From: Thuidium tamariscinum
Taxonomy: Eukaryota; Streptophyta; Bryopsida; Hypnales; Thuidiaceae
Reading direction: 5' to 3'
Length of the DNA: 64,000 bases
Assembly (NCBI GenBank): GCA_947034885.2
Contig: OX344754.2
Coordinates: forward strand, 13,906,501-13,970,500
The notes beneath the pieces were generated by a model. It made no database searches. It saw only the letters and a list, made by a program, of their open reading frames with translations, and had not been told where the DNA came from. Position numbers and translations under genes: made by a program. Shown here piece by piece: positions 34,681-48,240 of this stretch. Every line of letters begins with the position of its first letter. The stretch's first letter is position 1.

Positions 34681-37600
34681 TTGAAGAGTGAGCTAGTGAG
34701 TGCTTCGTGCGGGTTTGTACTTTTGAAGATGAGGGGATGGGAATCCAACAACGGGAACTCGAGTGGCAGTGACGGGGAGGGAAAGGAAATAACGAGCGGG
34801 GAAGAAGAGGCACGATTGTTTTGCATCAGCATCAATGTTTGCAGCTTCAAAGCCACCCAACACTTGCCCATGCGTTCCGTCAATTTGTTTGTGCGAGTCG
34901 TGCTGCCGGAGATCGTGCGAGCTGCCGTGGAGGCGAGTGATCTGCCCTCAAAGATTACGGCGTCGCTGCGGACACACCCACCTGTGCTTGTCGAGCGCGG
35001 TACTGAAGTCAATATTTCCAATGGGTAAGCCCATTCTTGGAGACCTTGATCTGCTCTCCTGCATTATATCTCTCGCGTTTGTGTTACTTCTTTCCATTCT
35101 TCCTCGTGTATGATGGAATGAATAGGTACCGTGCAGGAAGAGGATTCTTCCGGTATTGAACTTGGTCTCTTGCTAAGCATTCCTTGCTCACCATCAGTAT
35201 GCAGGGGTTGTGTTGCTTAATCACAACAAATTTTTGAGATCGTTTCATGTAATCGAAGTGTTGGTTTGCCTCCCTTTATGTACTTCGCTAAAAATAGAGT
35301 TTATATCCTTTGTGTAAATGCGTCCCCTTAGTATTTAGTGACTTCTTTACTCTATGTATATGAGATATTTGATAGAATTTTATGCTCTTCAAAGCAGTTT
35401 TACTTCTTTGAAGTACCGAAAACATGTAGCAGTGTTGATTGTAAGGATGATCGTTCTTGGGTGGGACTGTCCAGACAGAGGTTTCTCCGCAAAAGCAAAG
35501 AAAGATGGGCTGATTGATGATGGTTGGGTGTGGGGGTTGCTGGATGATCACATTGTGGCTTCACAGTTACGTTACATTGAAACTTCCAGCTTCACCAATT
35601 GCCATGACTGCAATGCTGGCGTTAGGACCCGAGGTTAAAGCTTATATTCTTCATCGAGACAAGTAAGATATTATGCATGTTTCTTCTTCCCTTTCCGTTT
35701 GAGTCCTCGATATTAGTAGTGTTTGATTCTTAAAGATTGGAGGAATACTGTTTCATGGTTGCATTTGCAGATATGCTGCAGATTCTGTACTTGGTGTCGC
35801 CAATTTACCTATGAAGCTTCTCATGGAGCAACCAGTGATAGAAGGATATGCCTCCGTGCAGGGTCCTGGTACTGTTGGGGGAAAGGTTGAAGACGTGAGC
35901 ATGCTGATCTATCACCGTGAATCCTTTATTGCCGAGTCTTCAACCACGTTTGCTGAATCTTTAGTCACATTGCTAATCCCTTACAATGAATCCCTGACAG
36001 TTTTTTTCTTGCCAAAGTAATTTTTTTCCCGATGCTAGAGTAAAATTTCCGGTTCTCTTAAATCTGAGGTATATCTTAAATTGCAGGTGAAAATTGGATC
36101 ACTACGAGTTGTTCTCGCTATTGAAGACATTGGCGCTGTGGTTAGTACCGAGCCTGTAAAATTCAGGATAGGAGCATCTCCTGGCCCTGCACGGCAGCCA
36201 CGATCAGATGACATTGCTGCTGCAAAACGCAATGTCTTGTTTTCTGCTGATTGTAACCAGTTGAAAGGAGAGCCAGCCATTGTGCAGAATCTAGGTGAGG
36301 CAGAGCCAGGGGAAGTGCTGATGCAGCAGGCCTTGAATAGTAGTAGTGAGACTCCTTGTAATAAAAGAAGGAAGAGCGTATCCGCTAGTTGGAAAACTAC
36401 ATCTCCAAGGAAGGGTCCTTCGATGAGTTATTCTGATGGACATGTGAAGGCCAGAGATGGGGCGAGCGATGAAGATATTCGCAAACTACCGGAATACGAG
36501 ATGGCATGGGAGTTTGAGATGTGGCGAAGATCAGAGGAGACTAGATGGCTCGAGGAATTGAAACAGCGGGAAGTAGCTAGGATGATTGAACTTGAAGCAG
36601 ACTGGAGGAAAAAAGAGAACCAACGTGTTGCTGAAATGCGCAATTTCCAAGCAGTGCAAGCTGAGCTGGAGGCCAAGTTACGGTAGGGATCTATCTATCT
36701 CTTGTGCAAGTCTCTTATCGTGTATCTGATTCGAGGTAAAAAAACATGAACAACCAAATTTGTCGCTAAAAGCTTTGTTCCTTATAATAGACCAGGCTTA
36801 TTGTTGATGCCCTGGTTTTTGAACTTAACAGCAGCCTAGAATTTTTTTTTGACGCAACAGGGCAACGCTTTCTAAGTTGGAAAAGCGAGAGAGAAGTGTA
36901 AATGTTGCAGAAGAAGGTCTCGAAAGTCGTAAAGAAGCACTGGAACGAGCATATGCAAATCGCACTTCTGATGCTCAGGTTTCATGCTTGAAGAGCAGTA
37001 AATGCTGAATTATCGACTTCCTGCAAGACACTGAAGCTCAAGAACCAATTTTGTTCAATAAATTAAGAATGCCCACTCATATCATAATTAGGGGATGAAC
37101 CTATCCACCATGCTCAAAGACTATGTCTTTTTGCTCTGTGTCACAAATTAGGGCACATATCAATCAGAGTATTTTTATGGTGCTACTGCCAGGTTGCAGT
37201 TAAGAGACTGGAGGCTGAATGCGAGCATCGTCTGGAGCTTGAGCGGAGCAAACTCACTTCTTTGCAAGAGCAGTACGGAGTGCTTGAGCAGAGGTTGGCA
37301 ACCTCGAATGGCTCACTAGCAAATTTGGAGAAACAGTTTCAAGATTATAAATCTGCATTAAGAAACACCAAGGAGTCTGACCTTTTGGGGCAGATCTTTG
37401 GTCTGAAACAGCAGTGTTGCAATCTGGAGCGGAAATGTGAGCTAGCGATCCATTCTAGAGATGATTACAAATCCCAGGTACGTCATTTTGTCGAGTGTCA
37501 ATGACGAATTCTGTTCTGCTGAATCTAAAACATGGTTGTTTTTGGTACCGTGCCCAGGTGAACACCAATTGACAAACTTTCACTGGCTTTGTAAACCCTC

Positions 37601-38727
37601 AGGTGATGAAGATGGCGAAGGAACTGGCGAAGTTACATCGTGTAAGGGAGGTTCAGCGGCACCAGGCTACTGAAGACAAGCTTCGACTGGAGTCTCGAGC
37701 CGTTGCTGCCATTGTGAAATCCCAGTGCCAGAAGGCAAGAGAGGATCGGTTGGAGCTTCAAAGCCTTAAGAAGCAGCTAAGCATTCTTCAGCTCCGGGAA
37801 CGAAAATCATTGACTGCACCGCAAGAGTATGAAATCTCTCCGAGGAAACTGAATCCCACAAGTAACCAATCTTCATCTCCTGCAAGGAAGAGTGGTCTGC
37901 CCAATCTTGCTCTGCCTGGAGTTGCCGAGTGCAAGGATGGAGCACAACCTCCATCTGGTCTCGAAATATTTCAGGTGTGTTGAATTCTAGGTGGTATTTT
38001 TGTTCCGCCCACTGCAAACTGCTACCCTCGTCATTTTTAGAAGTAATGCACCCGCTCATAACCCGCAAGTGCTTAAATGGCCAAACATGACCACTAGGAG
38101 TGCTTCAAGACGGTAACCAAATAAACCAATACTAGCAAGAAATCATGTTCTACAGTTTGAATGGTAAAAATATGCCCAGATATTGCTGTAGTTAATTATA
38201 AGACGCCCTAGTGAATTTTATATTTGTAGTTCAGGCACTTAAGAAGATTAACATTTACATTGCAGAAATATTAATGTGATTATCTTCCAATTCATATCAC
38301 TTATGAATTTGAGGATAGGCTGCATTGACAACGAACAGGACTCACAAATTTGTTGGACGTGAAGGGTGGTTTTATGCATTACAGATGCTAATCCGTAATG
38401 ATAGTGACTGCTTGTTCTTCGCAGAATTCGTCAGATATATTAAAACCCGGAGAACCTGCTCCCATTACTCTCTGGTCCACGCAACAGATTCAATTCCCTA
38501 ATGAACAAAGTGGTGCAATCACAAAGCCCTGTCACGGTGATTTTGGACAGAAAGACTCTACTACTTCTCATGACTTTGAGCTGATTTCGAAAGCCAACAA
38601 AAGTAAGCTTGAGAAACTTCAGAAGCAGAGAGCTTATTTACTTGGAACAGGGGTTTATAATGCAGGTGATCGCGTCATCAAAGGATTAGACCAGGAGATC
38701 CAGATGCTAATGACTGGTGCTCCGTGA
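34681..38727 (+). CDS. CEP120-like centriole assembly protein, 8 exons, ~745 aa
   Basis: Exons: 34681-35024, 35567-35662, 35771-35894, 36087-36682, 36861-36978, 37193-37477, 37603-37974 (start +/-1) and 38425-38727. The N-terminal part is a C2 domain matching the central C2-B of CEP120: RTHPPVLVERGTEVNI, then YVTLKLPASP, LGVANLPMKLL and SLRVVLAIEDIG, split over four exons. From about residue 370 the protein is a long coiled coil (FEMWRRSEETRWLEELKQRE onward). The C-terminus has QRAYLLGTGVYNAGDRVIKG, which is the diagnostic CEP120 ending. CEP120 acts in centriole elongation and basal-body formation; in plants it is expected only where flagellated sperm form. The N-terminal C2-A domain of animal CEP120 is not seen. 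The start is uncertain because the same frame is open upstream to 34429 apart from one TGA. Confidence 0.85.
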
Positions 38728-40574
38728 TTAATTAAGTTTAAAACTTTACTCTACGGGTGCCTGGCATGTTTTCTTGATAGCAGAATTTGTCTGTGTTTCT
38801 ATTCCAATTATTTTGGAATTTGGGATCAATTTTGGGTGAGCTCTACATTCAACAGGAATTGAACTGTCAGCCTGGTATTCCTGTTGCTGTTGGTCACAGT
38901 AGGTAGATCTATTCAAAATTTTGCATAGCACGAAAGCATTGGAATGCCGTATCTGTAGATTTTGATTTCCATCCACATCAGCTTTTACACATGTTCACAG
39001 CAACAATTCTGTGACATGTGACTTTCACAGAAACATGGAATTTGAATTGCAACATGTGATATTGTAGTTTAGTATGATTAGTTACATGTGAATATAAATA
39101 AGCAGCCAGATTGTTCCTCCATCACTGACTCGCTTTTCAATGAAGCTACGCTCTACTCAAACTTTGTCATATTCATCATTTGTAGATTATCTTTTGTCAA
39201 TGCATTCTGTCTTCCCTTTTGGTTGAGAGCCAATAAAGATGTGAGCCAATAAAGGTGCAATAAAGATACGAGCCAATAAAGATGTGAGGTCTAGCTAGCC
39301 ATCAAAAAAGCCATGGTTGTGAAGGGCTCCATGGCTCCACCCAATCCAATTCCGTAATCTAGAATAATTGGAAGATATCTTCTTTACAAGAAATTGCAAT
39401 TGCATAGAATTTTTAAATGCAAATGCATGACATCTCATACCTAACATTATCTAACAATCGTAGTAGAGAGAATACCATTTTATTCAATAAGATGGATAAT
39501 CTAAATAGTGAAGAAGATCTTGACAATTGTTATATTTATATATCCATCATTTTTACGTCTATCTCAAAATGATTGACCACCCTAAATATCACGTCTTTTT
39601 ATTGTTGTTTGGAGTAGGTCATATTGAAGACATGCAATGTTCTCTATGATTGGACCTACTGATATAAAATTTGGAACCTCATTTTGGGACAAAAGGAGTA
39701 GATGCTTATCTCCATCACATGTTCTTTTGTTGCATTAAATCAATTATTCTTCTTCCATTACTTTTATTGTTGAATCTTCAACCTTCAACAATCCCAATAT
39801 ATTTTGTCATTTGGTTGTTTTTTACTACCTTTTATTAATCCCTGAACACTCTAGCATCCATATTTGGGATGATAAAGAAACTACCTCACAACAATGATTG
39901 TACATACACCTTCTCATTCATCCCAAATAGATTTTGACTCTTTAAGGGATAATATTTTTGTATGATCAATTTAATGAAATTGAGGTAAATAATATAATTC
40001 TACAAATAGATAAGCAAAATTTTGCAAAAATCCAATTAAGCATTCAAACATTAAAGAATTGAAGGAAAGCAAAAGACTTCTTGAATATGGAAATATCCAT
40101 TTGTTAAGTTAGGAGTTGATTGAATGTGTTGAAGAAGTCTATTGTCTATATGAAATCAAATCAAATGTCTTATGAAATTTTTAATTTTCTTTTGAAAATT
40201 TTGAGTTACTTGTATATTCTTTAATAATGTGAAAAAAGATATATCATATACAAATTCTAAATATTTTCTTCAATAGTTATATTGGTCCATACTATAGTGT
40301 CAAACATCTTAGTCTAAATCAAATTACCATGTTTTTCTAAAACTAGAAAAGCAATAGACTATGGTTTTAGGCCTAAAATTGAAATTAGAATTAAATATTG
40401 AGTTTTAGGAGTTTTGAAAATTTTCATATTGTTTAAAGTAAAAATTGAACTTATGAAGCTTTATTTCATTAATGAAATTAAAAATTAGAAAAGATCATTT
40501 AATGGCTAAATTAAGACCAAGAATACTATATGTGTAGGTCAATTTTGTAAATAAATCAAGAAAATTTGGAAGAT

Positions 40575-40830
40575 ATCACAATTTAGAAAATTATTTACAA
40601 CTATTTCTAAAAATTTGAAAGAATGGTTCTTGAAAAAAATAAAGAAAAAGGAATACATTTATGCATGAATAGAAAGAATCAATTCAAAATTAGGAGTGTC
40701 TTCATAAAGTGCAATTTTTTTTAAAAAAATCCCATATATCTGTCAAATTGTCAAATTGCAAAAAGTAAATTATTTTTGCATGAATTGTTGAGAACTTACC
40801 TACCCATATGATATACTACATGTTAATTTA
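40575..40830. repeat. Dispersed repeat family D3, copy 2
   Basis: It aligns with 29335-29570 through TTTAGAAAATTATTTACAAC, AGAAAGAAT, TTAGGAGT and TGCATGAATT in the same order. Confidence 0.75.
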
Positions 40831-41839
40831 CATAGTTGTTACATTGGGTAGGGTTTAGTTACTAGACTTGTTTGTGAGATACAACCAAAAGATAAGATAA
40901 ATAGATGATAATTATGAGTAAATAAAGAATTTAAGGTCATGCATTTGAGAATTTGGAATAGAAATTATTCATCATTCATAATAATAATAATATTAAATGG
41001 TAGAAGATTTTTGTTGTAAAATTTCATGTTGAAATATAGGCATGGGCAGATAGATTGTAGATACCATATATAGGATTTAGGAAATGGATACCAATAGAGA
41101 CAACATTAATGAGGGAATCTAGGGTAGGTGCCAATGGATGAATAGGAGGTGTCAACCAATAGCGAGGGTACCATAGATGTCCAATAGCTAGGAATGGGTG
41201 GAAATTGGTTAAATTAGGTGGATTCCAATTATTGGTGCCTAACATCTCCTATATATTGTTCCATTCTTCAAAATAGAATGAGGATACAATTGAAGGGATG
41301 CCAACTTCCCTAATGAAATACCTTAGTGATCTCACTAGGAACTTTTTTTGTTTTAGATATCGCAAAAAACTCTATCTCACAGATTCAACATTGTCATCAT
41401 ATAAGAATATGACTATGATTGTTTTAAGAGAGCATTGCAAAGAGGCTCATTATTATGGGGGATGCTCCATGGATGCATGCTAAGGTCGACAAGAGTCCTG
41501 GTTGGCGATGAGAATTATCAAACCTACAAAACTTCTTCAATGCATAGGGATAGACTCACCAATGGTAAATAGTACATGCTTTGCACACTTGGAAAACCCA
41601 TCGCACAGACAAACTCTTACGTTGAATTGGTGGGGACAGAAGATTCAGAGTCAGAACATTCTTCATAAGTTCTGAAATAATTCATAACAAATTCTTACTT
41701 CGTCAAAAGAATGTAATTTCTACTCAATTGCTATTAGTTCTTCCGGCCCCTTGCAAACTAGAAACCGAACGTGCAGTGCTTTTTCAATGACCCCAGGCGG
41801 ACCAAGCAACCAACCAAACTCTCCCTCGTGCTCACTTCC

Positions 41840-41880
41840 TTTGAATGTGGGCTTTGAATGTGGGCTTTGAATGTGGGCTT
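41840..41880. repeat. 13-bp tandem repeat, three copies
   Basis: CTTTGAATGTGGG is repeated three times head to tail in a GC-rich segment. Confidence 0.85.
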
Positions 41881-42853
41881 GCTTGCGAGGAGGCGGCGGG
41901 TCTCGTGGATGATGAAGCCGCCGCAGCAGGCGGGCATCATTTCAGGAGATGGCGCAGACTCGGCGCCGATGATGCTGCCATAGCTGCGCTGCTGCACCTG
42001 CAACGAGACTGCATTTCTCTTGCAGCAGGAGACTCTCAGAATCTTATTCCACAAGATTTTCCTGACTGGAGAAGTTCAGTTGCAGCAGGGCAAGCAAGCG
42101 CATCCCAACACGCCTTCCGTACGCAGTCGCCCCACTTACGCCCCACCCACCCTGCCTCTCGCAGTGACAGAAAGAAAGCGTGCTGCTCCTGCCCTCTCCA
42201 AGACCCATCATCACGCGCTCCGTCGTCGAACCCAAATTTGCATGCATGGACTCAACAAGACCTCATAACTGGGAATACTCAACGTGGTTTTATGTTTCTG
42301 CGGGCTAAGGGCCACTTGGGGAGATCACTCGCGTCTTTTTTTCATGGGGGGACGACGTGGGATTCGTCATTTGGGGTGTCGTCGGGAGGGATCTGATGCT
42401 GGACTCGCTGGGAGGACGCAATTGCAGCCATGTTAGGGAGGGAAGGTAGGGTCCTGGGGTAGAGACGAACAATTGAGGTGAAGCCGTGAGAGACAGCATG
42501 GGGGGAGTTACTTTTGTTGGACTGACTTTGGGAGGAGGGCGGTTCTTGATGAGACATTGTCCGTTGGGAGATGGATGTCGATAGTTTCGGCTGGTTGTGA
42601 TCTTGGCGGTGGAGATTTTGAATGAAAGCGCGTTGGTGAGGATCAGGGAGTTGTTAGGGTTGGGTGGCCGTAGAAGAGAAGCGCAAGGGGATGGTGGACG
42701 AGTACACGTAACTGAGAAGAAATTGCACTTCGAGAATGTTGTGAGCCCCCATCTCCATGAATTAAATAAGACTTGGAAACAGAGTCCGGTGGCAGCAAGC
42801 TTCAATTACCCTGTTGGAGAGCGAGTGTGGTCATAGTGAAGCGAAGGAGGACG

Positions 42854-45560
42854 ATGGGTCCTGCCGAGGAGAATCAGGTTTGGTTGCTGGGCTGCAACGT
42901 GAGCTCCAAGCCCAGGTGGATGCAGCTGCTCATCTGCGGAGGAGGATTCTTCTTCGGATACATGATCAACGGCGTCTGTGAGGTGAGTGTGCATCAGGAG
43001 CTTCAATTGGCGGAGGCGAGGGGAAGGCTCTTCATCTTTTGGGCCTCCCATGAATTATGCAGCTTCATTGGAGGGAATTGTAATAATTCTTGTGTTTGAC
43101 TGAGTGGTGTGGCAGCACCGCCAGATTGAGAGCTTGCTTGCTGTGTCTGTCACCATTTGCATATTAGCTTAGCATATACGTGTGCTTGAGTTCACTTTCT
43201 TGGCACACTGCTGTAAATGCCTTTCGAAGAAGAGCACCAATAGGCATCACTCATCTCTGATGACTTGGTGTAACAGAGGACCCCTTTTCTTGGCATGACC
43301 TTGTTTTCGCTGGGTGGTTGCCTTTGTACGAATTGATCTTTGTAATGGGTCTCGTGCCTTAGTCCTTTTATTCATTGGATGTTTTCTAGCTTGGGTATAA
43401 CTTCCATTGGAGATTCTGAAGTGGAATTCGCAATGTTAGTATCTTTAACGAATCCGCTATTTCTAATTCAGAATCTGGGTGCAGGAATATGTGTACAACA
43501 GGCTTCAATTCAGGTCAGTGGCACTTGTTGCTCCTACAGCATTTCTTCGTTTTTCATTCTTGTGATTCAATTTCTGTGAATCGGCAGATTGACGATATTC
43601 GTATTTGGTGTTCAGCTATGGATGGTATTTTACGTTTGTTCAAGGCTTCGTCTACTTGGGTCTCATTTCGTGGTACGGCTTTCGACCCAAGCACATCGTC
43701 AACCCCTGGAAGACCTACATCAAGCTATCAGCTGTCTTGATGGGTTCTCAAGGGCTCACCAAAGGTTCTCTAATGTTCCTCAATTATCCTGCGCAAATCA
43801 TGTTCAAATCCACGAAGGTACCTCACTAACTAAACATTTTCTTGACTTTCACTCTAGCCTTGTTCTGCTCATTGCTAACGATCTCAACAATGCGACATGT
43901 CTATTTAGTAAGCAAGCTATACACATTAGATCTGTGTAATCCACGCATCCTATTTCCTTAACCGTCCCTAATTTCTTGATCGTTCGAGTTTACAACGTGA
44001 ATGTCGTGTTGAATGTCTCTTTTTCAACGTCTCATTGGATGACTGAACAGGTCTTGCCAGTTATGATAATGGGTGCATTTGTACCTGGACTCAGACGGCG
44101 TTACTCCGTGGTGGAATATGTTTCTGCAATTATGTTGGTGTTGGGACTGGTGACTTTTACTCTTGCAGATGCTCAAACCTCACCTAACTTCAGCGTCATG
44201 GGTGTGGTGATGGTGGTGGGAGCACTCATTCTGGACGCCTTTGTTGGAAACCTACAGGAAGTTATCTTCACTGTTAATCCTGCGACCACTCAGGCAAGAC
44301 TTGTTAGACAATGCTTCTTGTTTATGCATGAAAATTTAATGTTAGCCTAGGGGCTATAATTGCAATCTTCTGAGCGGTGCAGAGAGTTGGCTGCTTCTTA
44401 CCTGCTAAATCGATCTCCCTAACGTTGTTTGTTTCGGAAAGAGATTGTGAAAAGCCAATGTTAGTATATAGAATGCTCCGAATTCACGACTGCGTATCGA
44501 AGAGTTTGTGTCTAAAGCTATTCTTGCGTGCTTCGTGTGCCACAGTTGGAAATGCTATTCTGTACAACAGCTGTGGGTCTACCATTCCTTATCCCGCCAA
44601 TGCTCATAACAGGCGAATTGTTCCGTGCTTGGTCCAAGTGCTTTCAGGCAAGATCATTATCCTATCTTACTGCCTATCATATACAATGGGATAGTTTTAG
44701 GATATTGTATCCTTTGTGTACAGGCGCCATGACATGCTTTCTATTTTTGCCACTAAGACTTCTGTGAACTAATTGATGAAATGGAAGTAAAAAAGGGTCT
44801 GGTTTGTGAAATTAAGTTTTTGGAAATCAGATTCCCTGGCATGAGTTACAGCATGCTGAACGTTACATTTGGTTTTATTGAAATTTTCTTTCGAGAATTT
44901 TGAGCCACATTAGATTGCATGCGACACGACAATTAGCCGGGGTTATTCCAGAAGAAGCTTCTGGGCTTGTATTTTAAAATTTAGGGCAGGACCTGCGTTA
45001 ACGAGGGCATGTTCATTGTTGCAGAATCCTTATATATACATTGTGCTTATATTTGAGGCTTGTGCGACATTCATTGGGCAATTATCCGTCCTTTGCCTCA
45101 TTGCCTTGTTTGGGGCTGCTACAACAGCTATGGTGAGTATTCCTTGTTTTCATCATTTCGGATATCCTCCTCCTTTTGAAAGGATCCATTGCATGACTTC
45201 TAAAGATCATGGCTTCTGTGAATGCAAGTTGATGTGATTAAGGGTCGTTGTATTCAGAACCTTCTATTCATGCTTAATTCTTTGTCATGGATGCAGGTCA
45301 CAACTGCCCGAAAGGCAGTCACCCTTCTTCTTTCTTACATCATTTTTACTAAGCCACTTTTAGGGCAGCATTGCTCGGGTCTGCTTCTCATTACAATGGG
45401 AATCGCCCTCAAGTCGATGCCAGACAATTGTCAACAGAGGATTATGGCTTCCCATGCATACGCCCCCATACAATCGGAAGCTTCGACGTCAAGGTCGGAT
45501 CCGGCAGATGTGACCTCCAAACTAGAGGAGGGTGAGATCAAGCGTCATCTTTCTCATTAG
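42854..45560 (+). CDS. UDP-galactose/UDP-glucose transporter (UTR2-type), 7 exons, 358 aa
   Basis: Exons: 42854-42982, 43485-43513, 43616-43817, 44051-44293, 44546-44647, 45025-45132 and 45297-45560, all in phase. The product is a nucleotide-sugar transporter of the SLC35B-like family with about ten membrane segments. Hallmarks are [75 protein letters not shown] and the conserved [20 protein letters not shown]. These match Arabidopsis UTR2-type proteins, which exchange UDP-galactose or UDP-glucose for UMP across Golgi or ER membranes. Substrate is inferred from family. Introns 4 and 5 start with GC (CAG|GCAAGA both times) and end in AG; the frame and conserved residues require these donors. 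Protein length and ends fit the family. Confidence 0.92.
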
Positions 45561-46884
45561 TCATAGGTTAGGGTACTTGAGATTTTCCTTTAGATACGTG
45601 AAACGCCTTCAGTGTTTGGAGCCCTGAACCTGAAGACGCTTCAATGCCAATGCTTACACAATCCCAATGAGATGATAAGTTTACGATTTTAAGCAGGTGA
45701 ATCTGAGGAGGCATGCATGAGGTGGAAAATTCTACCCTGAAATGGAGAAGTTTCTTTGAATTTTTATTTGAGGTTAATTTGACTAATCCTCTTTGACAAC
45801 TTTGAGCATCAGCATCCTTTGTGTTCGAATTGTCATGCCCAATTCTATACTTCATTTCTATGTTTGAAGAGCCCTCCAACTTGGAGCATCTGTGCCCTTG
45901 CACACCAAATATGTGCTTAAATAACTGATATGTGCTGAAAGCGACTTTCGGGAGTAGGATGACGCTGATTAACACTTAAGCCCGTTCAATGTGTTATGAA
46001 TTGATGGTACGAGGATGTAGTCAGCATTGGAATTATGAAGCAGGAGTATTCAAATTTTTTATTGAGTTGCAGAAGTGGGTTCACTTTGAAAGAATGGTTT
46101 TATAGACATAGGGCTATTCCAAAAAATTACAGGTAGAACATGTAGAACAAGGGAGGAGGTTCTAAAAGTGAGCAAGCCTTGGAATGGAGCACCTTCTTAA
46201 GTGTACACTATTTGTACATGTTGCTTTTTCATAGCCTTTAGCAATATACAAACAATGTACATTTTAGGAGGTGTTCCATTTTAGAGCCCTATACCATTTC
46301 AAATTGGGTTAGATGTCAATTCCACATGTCTTTTAAGGAAAATTTATTGAAAAATATTTTAAGATGTTTCACCTCCCTAAAATTGAGTTCTAGTACTTCA
46401 ATGCTCCATTTATGGACTTCCTCTTAGTGCAAACTAGTCAATAAAGGAGTTTATAGGCGGGGCCAATATAGAGAACATTCTCTGTAAAATAGTATTGGAA
46501 GTTGACATTTATAAATAGCCATTCATTGCACTTCTCTAACATGCAAAAATCTATCTTAACCCAACACCATGTACTAAGAAAAGTTTTACCTATACTATAA
46601 TGAGATTATTTCATTTTAAATCTTTTTCAACATAATTCACTCAAAAGGTCTTCTATTTTACCCTACAATTAAAATTTAATAAAGTTTTTAATCTTAGTTT
46701 TGTATTTTATTTTACAATATGAATGCTTGCAATAGAAAATATAGCTATTAGGATACGATCCAATATTCAAAGTCTACAGCTTTTATTTCCCATTTTGCAA
46801 CATCATTTCCAAAGATAATCCTCAATGTTGAGGTCAATTACTTATATTAGAGATTATTGTTCTTTTACATTCTTTTGGTACAAT

Positions 46885-46928
46885 AAAAATCTCTCAATCA
46901 ATGAATTATCAAGGATTGAGAGATTTTT
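46885..46928. repeat. 15-bp hairpin
   Basis: AAAAATCTCTCAATC (46885-46899) is followed after 14 bp by its exact inverse (46914-46928). It lies just outside the left end of the second D1 repeat copy. Its role is unknown. Confidence 0.7.
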
Positions 46929-46967
46929 TATCCACATCAAAAATGAGTCATTAGGCAAAATTTCACC

Positions 46968-48240
46968 TTCAACCCCTAAATTGGTCCCCTAAATGTCCCA
47001 AGGAACAAAAAGTGTCCTCACAATTAAGAAGTCTAATTTGAAGTGTTGTAACTTCTGAATCCAATGTTCAAATTCAATAAAACTTGGTGGAAATTTTACA
47101 TTCTTTCTTCTAGTCTATATAGTAAAACTTTTAGATGAATACAAGAAATAATGATTTTTTGACAACCAATTGAAGTTCAAAGGTTCAATTTGAGTTGACC
47201 AAACTACACTTGAAAGGTGCAACTTTGGGGGCTTATATCTCCTTCATCCAATGTTTGTTTTCAATAAAATATCTTATTAATCTTCCTCTAGAACTCTAGT
47301 TATTGTGGTCAAATTTTCATGGCAATCAAAGTTGTTTTGAATGTTTGGAAGCAATTTGAAGTTTAAAACTAGACATTTTTGGATTACAATGAATTTTATT
47401 GGCTTGTTTCTTCTTCATACAATGTCCATTTCTAATTTTAAAAGTTTGAAAAAATTGTGTATACTAGTCTAGTTTGTGTGGCTAAAATTTCATGTGAATC
47501 AAAGAAGTTATGAGTGACTGAGAAGCATTTTCATAGGAGGTTCAACTCTTTATGTGTTTTTTGCAACTATTTCTTAACATTTCAAAGTCATTTTGCAAAC
47601 ACTATGAATCAATTGAATAATATTTTCTTTCACCAATGTTTTTGTAAGGTAGCAACAGCCATAACCATCAATTTAAAGGTTTTGAACCTGATTTCTATCT
47701 GCAGACATCCAACAAATTATTGAACCCTATTAGCAAGAGAAAAGTGCACTTTCAACTGTATTATTCAGACACTATGAGTGTAAGATATGAATTTCTTTAG
47801 AGCCGACTATGAATGCATCTAATACCAATACCAAGGTCTCATATTCAAATGTAGTACATCCTTGTAATTACATCTATTCACTTCCCAAGATTTTCTGAGA
47901 TTTTCCAAAAATTTTAGAGGAGATGGTTATGGGTATAATGAGGGTTATGGGTGTTGCTACCATATGATCATTTTGAAGCACTTGATAGTTCAAATTTTTA
48001 GCATTTGAGGAAGTTTAGAAATTAAATTTGACCTCCAAATGTATTTTTAGGAAAATTTCAGCATCCTTTTTCAACACTAAAATTATATATTCTTGCAATC
48101 TATGAGGCCAAATGACTCTAAACTTGATTCATTTCATCTACTACACATACATTGTAAGATTGTACACTTGGGATTTCTATGACATTTACACTTATAACAC
48201 TTCCAAAAGAAATGATGTTTTTAACCCCAAAAAGGCCTTG
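46968..48240. repeat. Dispersed repeat family D1, copy 2
   Basis: It aligns with 9664-10640 through the anchors listed for that copy, with an extra ~250 bp inside. The left end has TTCAACCCCTAAA and the right end CCTTTAGGGGTTAA, giving partial inverted termini. Confidence 0.75.

Larger units (their letters stand above)
38728..42853. other. Repeat-rich spacer and transporter promoter
   Basis: The piece 39231-39290 holds three short GAGCCAATAAAGATG-type repeats. The piece 39400-41250 is AT-rich with a D3 repeat copy. The piece 41750-42850 is GC-rich, with ORFs on both strands but no domain or splicing support. It probably contains the promoter and leader of the sugar-transporter gene. Confidence 0.4.

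Noticed and set aside
34485-35021. 178-codon minus-strand ORF opposite CEP120 exon 1
   Set aside because: It is antisense to a conserved C2 domain and has no recognisable motifs.
42305-42805. 166-codon minus-strand ORF, Pro/Ser/Thr-rich
   Set aside because: Low-complexity translation of the probable transporter leader; no domain or splice support.
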